Origin: Cupriavidus consociatus
GTDB taxonomy: Bacteria > Pseudomonadota > Gammaproteobacteria > Burkholderiales > Burkholderiaceae
Assembly: GCF_017814975.1 (NCBI RefSeq)
Contig: NZ_JAGIQA010000007.1
Location: 186,001-250,000, forward strand
Length of the DNA: 64,000 nt
Direction of reading: 5' to 3'
In this document: positions 1-7,788 of the stretch, piece by piece
How positions within the stretch are numbered: position 1 is the first letter of the stretch
Layout: each line of letters starts with the position of its first letter
Notes under the pieces: model-generated
Told to the model about the DNA's origin: nothing
Database searches by the model: none
What the model saw: only the letters and a program-made list of their open reading frames with translations
Position numbers and translations under genes: made by a program

Positions 1-101
1 CCGGGAATGCCGGAGCCGCCGAAGCCGCTCACCAGCACGGTGGCACCGTCAGTGATGCCGGCCACCGCTTGTTCCAGTGATGCCACAGTCTTGTCGATCA
101 T
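1..101 (-). CDS. CoA-transferase subunit A (3-oxoacid/3-oxoadipate type), N-terminal fragment
   Basis: Only the first 33 codons are inside the window; the gene runs off the left edge. The protein begins MIDKTVASLEQAV and reaches the glycine-rich VSGFGGSGIP stretch typical of family I CoA-transferase alpha subunits (PcaI, ScoA, AtoD), which move CoA from succinyl-CoA to a 3-oxo acid. A GAGG ribosome-binding sequence lies about 9 bases upstream of the ATG. It follows the Bug protein gene on the same strand after 46 bases, so uptake and CoA activation of one acid may be coupled. The exact substrate cannot be told from this fragment. Confidence 0.8.
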   Translation of the reverse strand, partial: MIDKTVASLEQAVAGITDGATVLVSGFGGSGIP

Positions 102-147
102 GTTGATGGCCTCGTAGCGGCCAACGTAGCCCCGTTGGCCTGTTGGC

Positions 148-1140
148 TTATTGCTGCGGAATGCCGGTGTCCTTGACTACGCGCGCCCAGCGCTCGCGCT
201 CGCTCTTGATGAAGTTGCCGAAGTGAGCGGGCGTATCGCCGCCGGGCATGCCGCCCAGATCCGCCAGTCTTGCCTTGACCTCGGGCTCGGCGAGGATGCC
301 GGCCACGGTCTTCTGCAGCCGGCCGATGACCTCCTGCGGCGTGCCGGCCGGTGCCACCAGGCCGAACCATGCGGTCACCTGGAAGTCGTCCACGCCGGCC
401 TCCTTCATCGTGGGCACGTCAGGCAACTCATGCACGCGGCTGGCGCTGGTCACAGCCAGCGCGCGCAGCTTGCCCGACCGGATATGCGGCAACGAACTGG
501 GCAGATTGTCCACCATCATGGTGACCTGTCCGGCCACCAGATCGGCCACGGCCGGTGCTGCGCCTTTGTAGGGCACGTGGATGAGGTCAGTGCCAGTGCG
601 CTTGCGGAACAGCTCGCCGGAAAGGTGGACCGACTGGCCGGTGCCTGAGGAGGCGAAGGAATACTTGCCGGGCTGCGCCTTGGCCAGTGCGACCAGTTCG
701 GCCACGGTACGGGCCGGCACGTTGGCATTGACCACCAGCACATTGGGCACCGACACGACCATGGTAATCGGCGCAAAGTCCTCCGCGCGGTAGGGCAACT
801 GGCGGTACAGGCTGTAGTTGATGGCATTGGGCCCGATATTGCCCATCATCAGGGTATAGCCATCGGCGGCAGACTGCCTGAGCGCCTGCGCGCCGATGAT
901 GCCGCCTCCGCCGGCGCGGTTTTCCACCACCACGGGCTGGCCAAGCAACTCGCCCATGCGCTTGCCGACCAGGCGCGACGCGATATCCGTGGTGCCACCC
1001 GCGGCCGCCGGCACGATCAGCCGGATCGGCTTGTCGGGATAAGCCGCCAACGCTGCGCCTGGAGCTACCGCAACGGCCACGCCAACCGCCCCTGCCACCC
1101 GGGTCGCCACAAGTGCCAGCCCGCCGAGAGCCTGCTTCAT
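148..1140 (-). CDS. Bug-family tripartite tricarboxylate transporter substrate-binding protein
   Basis: A 330-residue periplasmic binding protein of the Bug/TctC family. Residues 1 to about 33 form a signal peptide ending AALA. The mature part starts YPDKPIRLIVPAAAGGTTD, which is the family's first ligand-binding loop, followed by VVVENRAGGGGIIGA and HVPYKGAAPAVADLVAGQV, both diagnostic. These proteins bind small carboxylates and usually feed a TctAB permease. No TctA or TctB gene is nearby, so this is an orphan Bug, as is common in Cupriavidus and Bordetella. It precedes a CoA-transferase gene, which suggests the ligand is a carboxylic acid that is then activated by CoA. Confidence 0.93.
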   Translation of the reverse strand: MKQALGGLALVATRVAGAVGVAVAVAPGAALAAYPDKPIRLIVPAAAGGTTDIASRLVGKRMGELLGQPVVVENRAGGGGIIGAQALRQSAADGYTLMMGNIGPNAINYSLYRQLPYRAEDFAPITMVVSVPNVLVVNANVPARTVAELVALAKAQPGKYSFASSGTGQSVHLSGELFRKRTGTDLIHVPYKGAAPAVADLVAGQVTMMVDNLPSSLPHIRSGKLRALAVTSASRVHELPDVPTMKEAGVDDFQVTAWFGLVAPAGTPQEVIGRLQKTVAGILAEPEVKARLADLGGMPGGDTPAHFGNFIKSERERWARVVKDTGIPQQ

Positions 1141-1350
1141 CCTTCGTCTCCTTTATCGGTCACACCGTGATTCGATGATGGGGTTCCATCACGACATCAG
1201 GGACGATAGATCGACCGTGAGGGCAATGTGAATTCACGATTCGCAAAAGAAGCCTTCGGTCTGACGAAACCCGCGCACCGATTTCCGGCCTCATTGCAGC
1301 GACTTCTGCAACTGCGGACGGATTTGCCTCAGCGACTGCGCGCGCAATGC

Positions 1351-1377
1351 AAAAAGGGCGATCCACCGGATCGCCCT
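1351..1377 (-). terminator. rho-independent terminator after the NDH-2-like gene
   Basis: A perfect 10-bp stem (AGGGCGATCC, arms 1355-1364 and 1368-1377) with a 3-base loop is followed, on the minus strand, by TTTTT. It lies 20 bases past the stop of the flavoprotein gene. The other 200 or so bases of the gap down to the Bug gene at 1140 hold no gene that I can support. Confidence 0.85.
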
Positions 1378-1396
1378 GCTTGCACTCTGCGCCCCC

Positions 1397-2608
1397 TCAG
1401 GCAACAACGATCCGGCGCGGGTCAGCCAGCGCCAGCGCTTCCGCGCGATCCGCGCTCGGCGGGTAGATCCACTCGCTATTGATCCGTGTCTTCAGCGCCT
1501 TGGCGACGCCTCCGGTCAGCTTGACCTGCCGGTTCCAGCCTTCCGTGTAGACAGCACCCCACGGCCCCAAGTCCAGGCAGGTCACATACTTGGGCTGGCT
1601 ATACGGGAGCAGCGCCTCGCCCACGAGGTCCGCCGCCACGTTGTGCCCTGCCGAACGGCCAAGGTTCATCGCGTGCTGACAGGACATCGCCGCGAAGTTG
1701 CCTTCGTCATCGGTCGCGGCGTAGGCGCAATCGCCGGTGGCGAACACCGAATCGACACCCCTTACCCTGAGATCGCGGTCGACGTGCAGTCGCCCAAAGC
1801 GATCGCGCTCCGCCGGAATCTGCGCGGTGAGTTCGCTGGCGCGGGCGCCGGCGGTCCAGATCACCGTATCCGCCTCGATGCGCTCGCCGTTCTCGAGGGT
1901 GACGCCAGTCGCATCGACGGCCGCGACGCCGGAGCCAAGCTTCCAGGTCACGCCCAGTTCGGTCAGCGCCTGCGTGATCACCGGCCGCGGCCCCGGGCCC
2001 AGGTCAGGTCCGACCTCGGCATTGCGCTCCACCATGATCACCTTCACCGCGGCGTCTTCGCCCAGCACGTCGCGCAGGCGGGCCGGCATTTCCGCGGCAG
2101 TCTCGATACCGGTGAAGCCGGCACCCGCAATCACCACGGTATTGCGCCCGGCGCGTTCCGGGCGACTGGCCAGGCCATGGAGATGCGCTTCGAGCTCCGC
2201 CGCGTCGGCGACCTGGTCGACATTGAATGCATGCTGGTCCAGCCCGGGAATCTGCGGACGGAACAACCGGCTTCCCGCGGCAAGCACCAGGCGGTCATAG
2301 CCCACGCGCTGCTGCGAGCCATCCGCACCGACGCCCGCAATGCTCACTTCGCGGCTCGCGACATCGATGTGTTCCACCTTGCCCCGGATATACCGCACGC
2401 CGACGGCCTTGAAGATCTCTTGCAGCGGCGCCTTCATCCCGTTCGGGTTCTGCTCATAGAGACGCGGGCGGACGTGTAGTACGGGTTCCGGTGCGACCAG
2501 CGCGATTTCCACGTCGGTGCGCCCGACCTGGTCAAGCAGACGGGCCGAAGCCAGTGCGCTCCACATGCCGGCAAAGCCGGCGCCAATGACAAGAATACGT
2601 TTGGACAT
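1397..2608 (-). CDS. NAD(P)H-dependent FAD oxidoreductase, type II NADH dehydrogenase family
   Basis: A 403-residue two-dinucleotide-fold flavoprotein. It has the FAD-binding VIGAGFAGMWSA motif at the N terminus, a second Rossmann motif VIAGAGFTGIETAAE near residue 165, and the FAD-closing FATGDCAYA segment near residue 290. The family moves electrons from NAD(P)H to quinones or other acceptors without pumping protons. An in-frame TTG at 2614 would put the start one base from the AGGAG ribosome-binding site (2616-2620); ATG at 2608 sits 7 bases from it and is the better start. The gene is divergent from a cupin/AhpD operon and shares a palindromic operator type with it. It may reduce quinones or other electrophiles; NDH-2 itself is the alternative. 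Confidence 0.85.
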   Translation of the reverse strand: MSKRILVIGAGFAGMWSALASARLLDQVGRTDVEIALVAPEPVLHVRPRLYEQNPNGMKAPLQEIFKAVGVRYIRGKVEHIDVASREVSIAGVGADGSQQRVGYDRLVLAAGSRLFRPQIPGLDQHAFNVDQVADAAELEAHLHGLASRPERAGRNTVVIAGAGFTGIETAAEMPARLRDVLGEDAAVKVIMVERNAEVGPDLGPGPRPVITQALTELGVTWKLGSGVAAVDATGVTLENGERIEADTVIWTAGARASELTAQIPAERDRFGRLHVDRDLRVRGVDSVFATGDCAYAATDDEGNFAAMSCQHAMNLGRSAGHNVAADLVGEALLPYSQPKYVTCLDLGPWGAVYTEGWNRQVKLTGGVAKALKTRINSEWIYPPSADRAEALALADPRRIVVA

Positions 2609-2671
2609 CTTCAAACTCCTGAATCAAACCTCGGTGTCGTGTAACAGGGTCGCGGTCAAGCGCGACCCATA

Positions 2672-2706
2672 ACTACGATCATATTAGTCGCAGTATTAAA
2701 GCGCAA
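2672..2706 (-). promoter_or_regulatory. sigma-70 promoter and operator for the flavoprotein gene
   Basis: On the minus strand TTGCGC (2701-2706) and TATGAT (2678-2683) are separated by exactly 17 bases. Overlapping them is an interrupted palindrome at 2672-2694: plus-strand arms ACTACGA and TCGCAGT around 9 bases, one mismatch from perfect. The same palindrome, perfect, recurs at 2782-2804 on the divergent promoter. Confidence 0.75.
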
Positions 2707-2751
2707 GATCTTTTTTCGCCAGTGACGCGAAGCCAATCCGCGCGCCTGGAC

Positions 2752-2804
2752 TTGCGCTTTCGCGAACGATCCACTATCTTTACTACGACTATCGTGATCG
2801 TAGT
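2752..2804 (+). promoter_or_regulatory. sigma-70 promoter and operator for the cupin-AhpD operon
   Basis: TTGCGC (2752-2757) and TATCTT (2775-2780) are 17 bases apart. The interrupted palindrome ACTACGA-N9-TCGTAGT (2782-2804, perfect arms) covers the expected start of transcription near 2787, the normal place for a repressor. The bound protein is not identified; the nearby TetR gene appears to use a different site. Confidence 0.75.
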
Positions 2805-2849
2805 TACAAAGTCTGGTTACAAGCCAGAGGCTCTACCAAGGAGATAGGC

Positions 2850-3275
2850 ATGAAACCCCAACGCATCCTGTTACCGCTTATGGCGGCAGCCGCCCTAAGC
2901 TTCAGCGGCATCGCGGCCGCGCACGGCCCCACTGAAACGGTGAAGGAAAACCTCTCGCGATCGATCCCGAACATCCCGGGGAAATCGATCGTCGCCGTGG
3001 AAGTCTTGTACCCGCCGGGCGGCGCCTCCCTGCCGCACTACCACGCCAGGTCGGCGTTCATCTATGCCTACGTGGTCTCGGGCAGCATTGCGAGCAAGGT
3101 GGACGATGGTCCGGAGCGCGTCTACAAGGCTGGCGAAAGCTTCCACGAGGAGCCGGGTTCGCATCACCAGGTCAGCCGCAACGCGAGCCGCACAAAGCCG
3201 GCGAAGCTGTTGGCCGTATTCGTCATGGATAGCAACGAGAAGGATCTGACTACGCACGAAGGGAGCGCGAAATGA
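2850..3275 (+). CDS. Secreted cupin-domain protein
   Basis: A 141-residue protein with a cleavable signal peptide (about residues 1-24, ending AAAHG) and a single cupin barrel. The first cupin motif is visible as GGASLPHYHARSAFIYAYVVSGS and the second near FHEEPGSHHQVS, so several histidines could hold a metal. An AAGGAGATA ribosome-binding site precedes the ATG. The stop overlaps the start of the next gene (ATGA, 3272-3275), so the two are translationally coupled. Small exported cupins of this type have no settled function; a role in binding or turning over a small oxidised molecule is only suggested by its AhpD-like partner. Confidence 0.85.
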   Translation: MKPQRILLPLMAAAALSFSGIAAAHGPTETVKENLSRSIPNIPGKSIVAVEVLYPPGGASLPHYHARSAFIYAYVVSGSIASKVDDGPERVYKAGESFHEEPGSHHQVSRNASRTKPAKLLAVFVMDSNEKDLTTHEGSAK

Positions 3276-3721
3276 GACTGGACTACACGAAAGCATCCCC
3301 TGGCGGCGTCAAGGCATTTGGCAACGTCTATGGCTACATCCTGCAGTCGGGGCTCGACAGCACCTTGGTGGAGCTGACCTATCTTCGCGTCAGCCAGATC
3401 AATGGCTGTGCCTACTGCCTCGACATGCACACGCGCGACCTGGTGAAGAAGGGCGTGTCGGTCACCAGGCTCGCACTCGTGCAAGCCTGGCGCGAGGCCG
3501 GCGAACTCTTCAGTGAACGTGAGCAGGCCGCGCTCGAATGGGCGGAGTCTGTGACGCGCGTAGCGGAATCGCACGTTCCAGACGAAGTGTTCCAAAGGGC
3601 CGCAGCAGTGTTCAGCGAAAAAGAACTCACCGACCTGACGATGGCGATCAGCCTGATGAATGCCTTCAACCGCCTGGCAATCAGCTTCCGCCGCCCGCCG
3701 GAAGTGCAGCGGCAGGACTAG
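3272..3721 (+). CDS. Carboxymuconolactone decarboxylase / AhpD-like family protein
   Basis: A 149-residue helical protein with the AhpD-type redox motif NGCAYCLDMHTRDL; Cys46 and Cys49 form the CxxC pair and His53 is the usual proton relay. Proteins with this motif act as thiol-dependent peroxidases or reductants of peroxiredoxins, whereas true carboxymuconolactone decarboxylases lack the pair. It is the second gene of a two-gene operon with the exported cupin and lies opposite a flavoprotein gene under the same operator type, which points to an oxidative or electrophile stress response. The substrate is unknown. Confidence 0.88.
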   Translation: MRLDYTKASPGGVKAFGNVYGYILQSGLDSTLVELTYLRVSQINGCAYCLDMHTRDLVKKGVSVTRLALVQAWREAGELFSEREQAALEWAESVTRVAESHVPDEVFQRAAAVFSEKELTDLTMAISLMNAFNRLAISFRRPPEVQRQD

Positions 3722-3790
3722 GAGCCATGGTGCGTGCCTCGGCAAACCTTTCATGCGGCATGGACCACCCTTCACTTGGGCGGACTGTCC

Positions 3791-3818
3791 TTGACAAAAA
3801 TACCGATTGGTATATTCT
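3791..3818 (+). promoter_or_regulatory. autoregulated promoter of the TetR gene with ATACC-N4-GGTAT operator
   Basis: TTGACA (3791-3796) and TATTCT (3813-3818) are 16 bases apart. The spacer carries the palindrome ATACC-GATT-GGTAT (3800-3813). The same palindrome lies in the spacer of the next promoter at 4429-4442, so the TetR protein probably represses both. The predicted transcription start falls at or within a base or two of the ATG at 3826, so the message may be leaderless. Confidence 0.75.
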
Positions 3819-3825
3819 GGCCTCC

Positions 3826-4410
3826 ATGAACAAAGCCGAACGCACCCGCCAGCTGATCGTCGAGAAGACAGCGCCCATTTTCAATACGAAGGGCTATGCC
3901 GGAACCTCGCTCGCAGACATGACCGAAGCCACCGGCCTGACCAAGGGCAGTGTCTACGGCAACTTTGCCAACAAGGAAGAAGTGGCGCTGGCCGCATTCG
4001 ATTACAACTGGAAGCAGGCGCAATCGGCGGTTCGGGACCAGATGGCCACCAGGACCACCAGCAAGGACAAGCTGCTTGCGCTGACTGGCGTGTTCGAGGA
4101 CCTTCCCGCGTGCTTTCCGAAAGGAGGGTGCCCGCTGCTTAACACTGCCATTGAAGCCGACGACACCCACCCTGCCCTGCGCGACAAGGCCTTGGAGGCG
4201 TTCCGGGGCTGGAAGGCGAATCTCGTCTCGGTCATCAAGGCGGGCAGTGCCTCCGGGGAGTTCCGGAAAGACGTCGACCCCGAGGAAACCGCGATCACGC
4301 TGATCGCAATGATCGAGGGCGCGATCATGATCTCCCGGCTCACCGGCAACGCCGCTTACAACCAGGCCGTCATGTCGGCGGTGAAGAAAACGGTTATCGA
4401 TCTCGCCTGA
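3826..4410 (+). CDS. TetR/AcrR family transcriptional repressor
   Basis: A 194-residue regulator. Residues 8-50 hold the TetR helix-turn-helix: AGTSLADMTEATGLTKGSVYGNFANKEE is recognisable as the core. The C-terminal ligand-binding part (about 80-194) contains CFPKGGCPLLN, as in the YxaF/LmrA-like TetR group that responds to flavonoids or small electrophiles. The ATG at 3826 is preceded by TATATTCTGGCCTCC with no Shine-Dalgarno sequence, and the -10 box ends 7 bases upstream, so leaderless translation is likely. It should control itself and the downstream DUF2798-hydrolase genes through the shared palindrome. Confidence 0.9.
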   Translation: MNKAERTRQLIVEKTAPIFNTKGYAGTSLADMTEATGLTKGSVYGNFANKEEVALAAFDYNWKQAQSAVRDQMATRTTSKDKLLALTGVFEDLPACFPKGGCPLLNTAIEADDTHPALRDKALEAFRGWKANLVSVIKAGSASGEFRKDVDPEETAITLIAMIEGAIMISRLTGNAAYNQAVMSAVKKTVIDLA

Positions 4411-4416
4411 TATTTT

Positions 4417-4445
4417 TTGACTCGAAATATACCACTTGGTATTTT
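4417..4445 (+). promoter_or_regulatory. promoter and TetR operator of the DUF2798-hydrolase operon
   Basis: TTGACT (4417-4422) and TATTTT (4440-4445) are 17 bases apart, and the palindrome ATACC-ACTT-GGTAT (4429-4442) fills the spacer. It matches the operator in front of the TetR gene in both arms. Confidence 0.78.
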
Positions 4446-4463
4446 TTACGCAAGGAAATAGCC

Positions 4464-4685
4464 ATGAACGTGCAACTGAAACGGAAAGTCGCCTTCGCGC
4501 TGTCGATGGGTGTCGTGACCACTGGGATCATCTCGTTCGCCCTGCTTGCTCTCAACATGGGGTTCTCGGAAGGTTTCGCGCTGACGTGGCTGCGCTCGTG
4601 GGGCATCGGCTATGTGATCGTGATTCCCGCCATCCTGCTGGTCGGGCCGCGCCTGCAAGCGCAGGTCGAGCGCTGGGTCCATTGA
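4464..4685 (+). CDS. DUF2798 family small membrane protein
   Basis: A 73-residue protein with two predicted membrane helices (about 10-32 and 43-64), the second containing the WLRSWGIGYVIVIPAILLVGP pattern typical of DUF2798. AAGGAA lies 7 bases before the ATG. Members of this family are often found under TetR repressors and next to oxidoreductases or transporters, but no biochemical role is established. Here it is the first gene after a TetR-controlled promoter and is followed within 6 bases by an exported hydrolase gene. Confidence 0.8.
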   Translation: MNVQLKRKVAFALSMGVVTTGIISFALLALNMGFSEGFALTWLRSWGIGYVIVIPAILLVGPRLQAQVERWVH

Positions 4686-4691
4686 TGCGGC

Positions 4692-5681
4692 ATGCCGATT
4701 CCACGATCTACTGACATGCCCAGACTCCTGCTGCAGCGGCTGCTTGCCTTCGTTTTCGTCCTTGGCGCTGCCATGGCTTCGCCCATCGCCCATGCTGCGC
4801 CCAGCGTCAGGATGCAGGCGCAACAGCCCGATATCGGATGGATCGAGATCGATGCTGACATCTCGCTGAGACGGATGGTCGTGCACCAACCCGGCGCGAA
4901 GGGAACCGTCCTGTTCCTGCATGGATTCCCGGAAACCCTATACGCATGGAAGGACATCGCCCTGTCGCTGGGCGATGACTTCGAAGTGCATGCCATCGAC
5001 TGGCCTGGCTACGGGCTTTCATCGCGTCCGACTGCGGACAAGTTCTCCTATGCGCCCCGGGACTATGCCCGAGTCCTGCAGGCATACATCCGCAAGGCGG
5101 GCATCGACACGTCGCAGCTGACCATCTACGCAACCGATATCGGCGCGCTGCCGGCCTTGCTCCTGGCGCTCGAGGTGCCGGACATTGCCAGAACGATCAT
5201 CGTGGGCGACTTCGCGCCGTTCGACAGGCCGCAGTACATGTACGAAAGCCTGCAAAGCCTGAAATCGCAGCCCTCGGCCGAACTGGCTCGCGCCCAGCTG
5301 AACAAAAACCGCGACGATGTTCTGCAGAACGCGTACCGGCGCGGCCTGCCGCCGCAAGCGCAGTTCGACATCTCGCCCGAACTCCGGGACGACATGGCGC
5401 GCGGATGGAGTCACGGCGCAATGACGTCTGCCGATGCCTTCTATCACTACTACTCGCACTTCACGCGGGACCAGGCCTGGCTGGAGGCGAACCTGCACCG
5501 GCTCAGGACACCGGTCAAGGTGGTCTGGGGCGAGAAGGACCTCTATATCCGCAAAGAAATGGGCATCGAATTCGCGCAGAAGGCGCATGCGGAATTCACC
5601 GTGCTGCCGGGCATCGGGCACTACCCGCATCTGCAGGATCCCGGTCGAACCGTGGCGGACGTTCGCGCCGCATTTCGTTGA
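4692..5681 (+). CDS. Exported alpha/beta hydrolase with aspartate nucleophile (epoxide hydrolase/dehalogenase-like)
   Basis: A 329-residue alpha/beta hydrolase. A signal peptide ends near residue 35 (PIAHA); a second in-frame ATG at 4716 gives a cleaner signal sequence and could be the true start. The oxyanion motif HGFPE follows at about residue 78. The nucleophile elbow reads YATDIGA, so Asp149 takes the place of the usual serine, as in epoxide hydrolases and haloalkane dehalogenases. His310 (GIGHYPH) is the catalytic histidine and VWGEKD the acid region. It is the second gene of the TetR-regulated operon. Hydrolysis of an epoxide or halogenated compound in the periplasm is the best guess. 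Confidence 0.85.
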   Translation: MPIPRSTDMPRLLLQRLLAFVFVLGAAMASPIAHAAPSVRMQAQQPDIGWIEIDADISLRRMVVHQPGAKGTVLFLHGFPETLYAWKDIALSLGDDFEVHAIDWPGYGLSSRPTADKFSYAPRDYARVLQAYIRKAGIDTSQLTIYATDIGALPALLLALEVPDIARTIIVGDFAPFDRPQYMYESLQSLKSQPSAELARAQLNKNRDDVLQNAYRRGLPPQAQFDISPELRDDMARGWSHGAMTSADAFYHYYSHFTRDQAWLEANLHRLRTPVKVVWGEKDLYIRKEMGIEFAQKAHAEFTVLPGIGHYPHLQDPGRTVADVRAAFR

Positions 5682-5832
5682 ATCGCATCAGCAGGCGGCA
5701 CACGTCAGCAGTCCGGGCCAGTCCCGCTTGCATCGCGCCGCCGGTACACGCCACGCCGGCGACGCTCGACTCCACGTGGCAACCACACTCTCAATCTGGA
5801 CCCATCCTGCATATCCTATCCAAGCCTGCCTC

Positions 5833-6255
5833 ATGAACATTTCCCGACTCATCGCCTCCGCCCTGCTGATTGCCGGCAGCAGCCTGCCTGTGCTGAACGC
5901 CCGGGCGCAGACCGACATCCAGCGCACCGACCTGGTTCACCACGCACTCAGCATTCCCGGCCGTGATGCCATCCAGGTACGCGTCGACTTCGACCCCGGC
6001 GCGCTTGCGCCGAAGCATTCGCACCCTGGCGAAGAAATCGCCTATGTACTGCAAGGCACGCTGGAATACCAGCTTGACGACAAGCCGCCAGTGACGCTGA
6101 AGGCGGGAGAGGCGCTGTTCATTCCGGCCGGCAGTGTGCACTCGGCACGCAATGTCGGCAGCGGCAAGGCGTCGGAACTGGCGACCTACATTGTCAGGAA
6201 AGACGTGCCGCTGCTGGTGCCCGCCAAGCCGTCCCGCTCGACGAACGCGCAATGA
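5833..6255 (+). CDS. Secreted cupin-domain protein
   Basis: A 140-residue protein with a signal peptide (about 1-26, ending NARAQ) and a cupin barrel. The metal-binding motif is clear: APKHSHPGEEIAYVLQGTLE, then AGEALFIPAGSVHSARN. It differs from the cupin at 2850 but has the same build. Its stop overlaps the next start (ATGA at 6252-6255), coupling it to the TAT-exported epoxide hydrolase. The 150 bases before it (5682-5832) show no clear promoter, so it may be read from the upstream hydrolase operon. Confidence 0.87.
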   Translation: MNISRLIASALLIAGSSLPVLNARAQTDIQRTDLVHHALSIPGRDAIQVRVDFDPGALAPKHSHPGEEIAYVLQGTLEYQLDDKPPVTLKAGEALFIPAGSVHSARNVGSGKASELATYIVRKDVPLLVPAKPSRSTNAQ

Positions 6256-7595
6256 AAGAGCACTCCATGAACGCCAAATCGTCGAATGACGCCATCGACC
6301 CGTCGCGCCGGTCCCTGTTGCTGGGCGGCGCGGCGGGCGCGGCGCTCTCGCTGTTTTCGTCACGCCTGGCTTTCGCCGCGCAGCCCGCGCCAGCGCGCGC
6401 CTTGGCGTCGGACGCGATCCGCCCGTTCCGTGCACGCATCCCGCAGCCGGCCCTCGACGATCTGCGCCGCCGCCTGATGGCGACGCGGTGGCCCGATCCG
6501 GAAACCGTCCCGGACCGGACCCAGGGCGTACAAGTCGACAAGCTGCGGCCGCTCGTGCGCTACTGGGCCACTGGGCATGACTGGCGCAAGGCCGAGGCAA
6601 GGCTGAATGCCTGGCCCCAGTTCGTGACGAACATTGACGGTGTGGATATCCACTTCATCCACGTCCGCTCGCGCCATGAGAACGCGCTGCCCCTGGTCAT
6701 GACGCACGGCTGGCCCGGCTCCGTGTTCGAACTGCTCGACAGCATCCGACCGTTGACGGATCCGACCGCGTACGGCGGCAGCGCCGGCGATGCATTCCAT
6801 CTCGTGATCCCGTCGCTGCCGGGCTTCGGCTTCTCACAGAAGCCCAAGGATACCGGCTGGAACCCGGATCGCATCGCGCGCGCGTGGGACGTGCTGATGA
6901 AGCGGCTTGGCTATGCGCGGTACTTGTCGCAAGGCGGCGACTGGGGCGCAATCATCTCCGACGCGCTTGGGCGGCTCGCGCCCCAAGGGCTGCTCGGCAT
7001 CCACGTCAACCGCATCGAACGCGCCACGACACTGCCGCCCGCGCTCGCGATGGCGCTGAAGACCGGCGAACCCGCCCCGTCAAACCTGACCGCCGAGGAA
7101 AAGCAGGTATTCGACGAGGCGAGGGATTTCCTCAACAAAGGATTCGGCTACGCCGCCCTGATGCAGACGCGGCCGCAAACCATCGGCATTGGCCTGGCCG
7201 ATTCGCCGGTGGGGCTGGCGGCCTGGATCTATGACAAGCTGGCCGACTGGGTCTACACGCGCGGCGATCCCGAACGGGCGCTGGGCCGGGACGCGATTCT
7301 CGACAATATCTCGCTCTACTGGCTGACGAACACCGGTGAATCCAGCGCACGGATCTACTGGGAAACGAGCAACACACCGGCAAAGGGCGGCCCCGTTACG
7401 GTTCCGGCGGCAGTGACCGTCTTTCCCGGCGAGGTTTACCGGCCTCCGAAGGCCTGGCTGGCGCGGGCGTATCCCAACCTGATCTACTACAACCAGGTTG
7501 CCAGGGGCGGTCACTTTGCGGCCTGGGAAGAGCCGGAGTTGTTTAGCGCGGAGTTGAGGTCTGCATTCCGCCCGCTGCGCGAAACAGCCCGATAG
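6252..7595 (+). CDS. TAT-exported epoxide hydrolase family protein
   Basis: A 447-residue protein. Residues 19-44 hold a twin-arginine signal (SRRSLLLGGAAGA) with cleavage after AFAA. The epoxide hydrolase N-terminal domain follows (FRARIPQPALDDLRRRL, then TRWPDPE). The catalytic domain has the oxyanion HGWPGS, nucleophile Asp230 in GGDWGA, and a histidine in RGGHFAAWEEPE at the C-terminal end. This is the microsomal/juvenile-hormone-type architecture that opens epoxides to diols. An internal ATG at 6267 is possible but ATG 6252 overlaps the cupin stop. With the hydrolase at 4692 it makes two Asp-type hydrolases exported from one locus. Confidence 0.9.
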   Translation: MKEHSMNAKSSNDAIDPSRRSLLLGGAAGAALSLFSSRLAFAAQPAPARALASDAIRPFRARIPQPALDDLRRRLMATRWPDPETVPDRTQGVQVDKLRPLVRYWATGHDWRKAEARLNAWPQFVTNIDGVDIHFIHVRSRHENALPLVMTHGWPGSVFELLDSIRPLTDPTAYGGSAGDAFHLVIPSLPGFGFSQKPKDTGWNPDRIARAWDVLMKRLGYARYLSQGGDWGAIISDALGRLAPQGLLGIHVNRIERATTLPPALAMALKTGEPAPSNLTAEEKQVFDEARDFLNKGFGYAALMQTRPQTIGIGLADSPVGLAAWIYDKLADWVYTRGDPERALGRDAILDNISLYWLTNTGESSARIYWETSNTPAKGGPVTVPAAVTVFPGEVYRPPKAWLARAYPNLIYYNQVARGGHFAAWEEPELFSAELRSAFRPLRETAR

Positions 7596-7621
7596 AGCCG
7601 GATTTGGCCGTGTCGTGAGAC

Positions 7622-7642
7622 CAGAGGGCGTCAGGCCCTCTG
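7622..7642 (+). terminator. hairpin, probable terminator after the epoxide hydrolase
   Basis: A perfect 8-bp stem (CAGAGGGC / GCCCTCTG) with a 5-base loop lies 27 bases after the stop. The following sequence CCGCGTTTA has only a short T run, so termination may be weak. Confidence 0.5.
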
Positions 7643-7788
7643 CCGCGTTTACCGACGCCTGGGAGCGCGTCGGCACGGGCCGCCGGCCCAGGATGGAGTC
7701 CTATGGTAAGGTTGTGCGGATGAGTTAGCGGAATTCAACTGGTGATGTATGGGCCGCATCGAATGTGATGCCGGAGGAGTGATGCAGC

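Noticed and set aside
2609-2614. TTG start for the NDH-2-like gene
   Set aside because: It would place the start one base from the AGGAG sequence; ATG 2608 has proper spacing.
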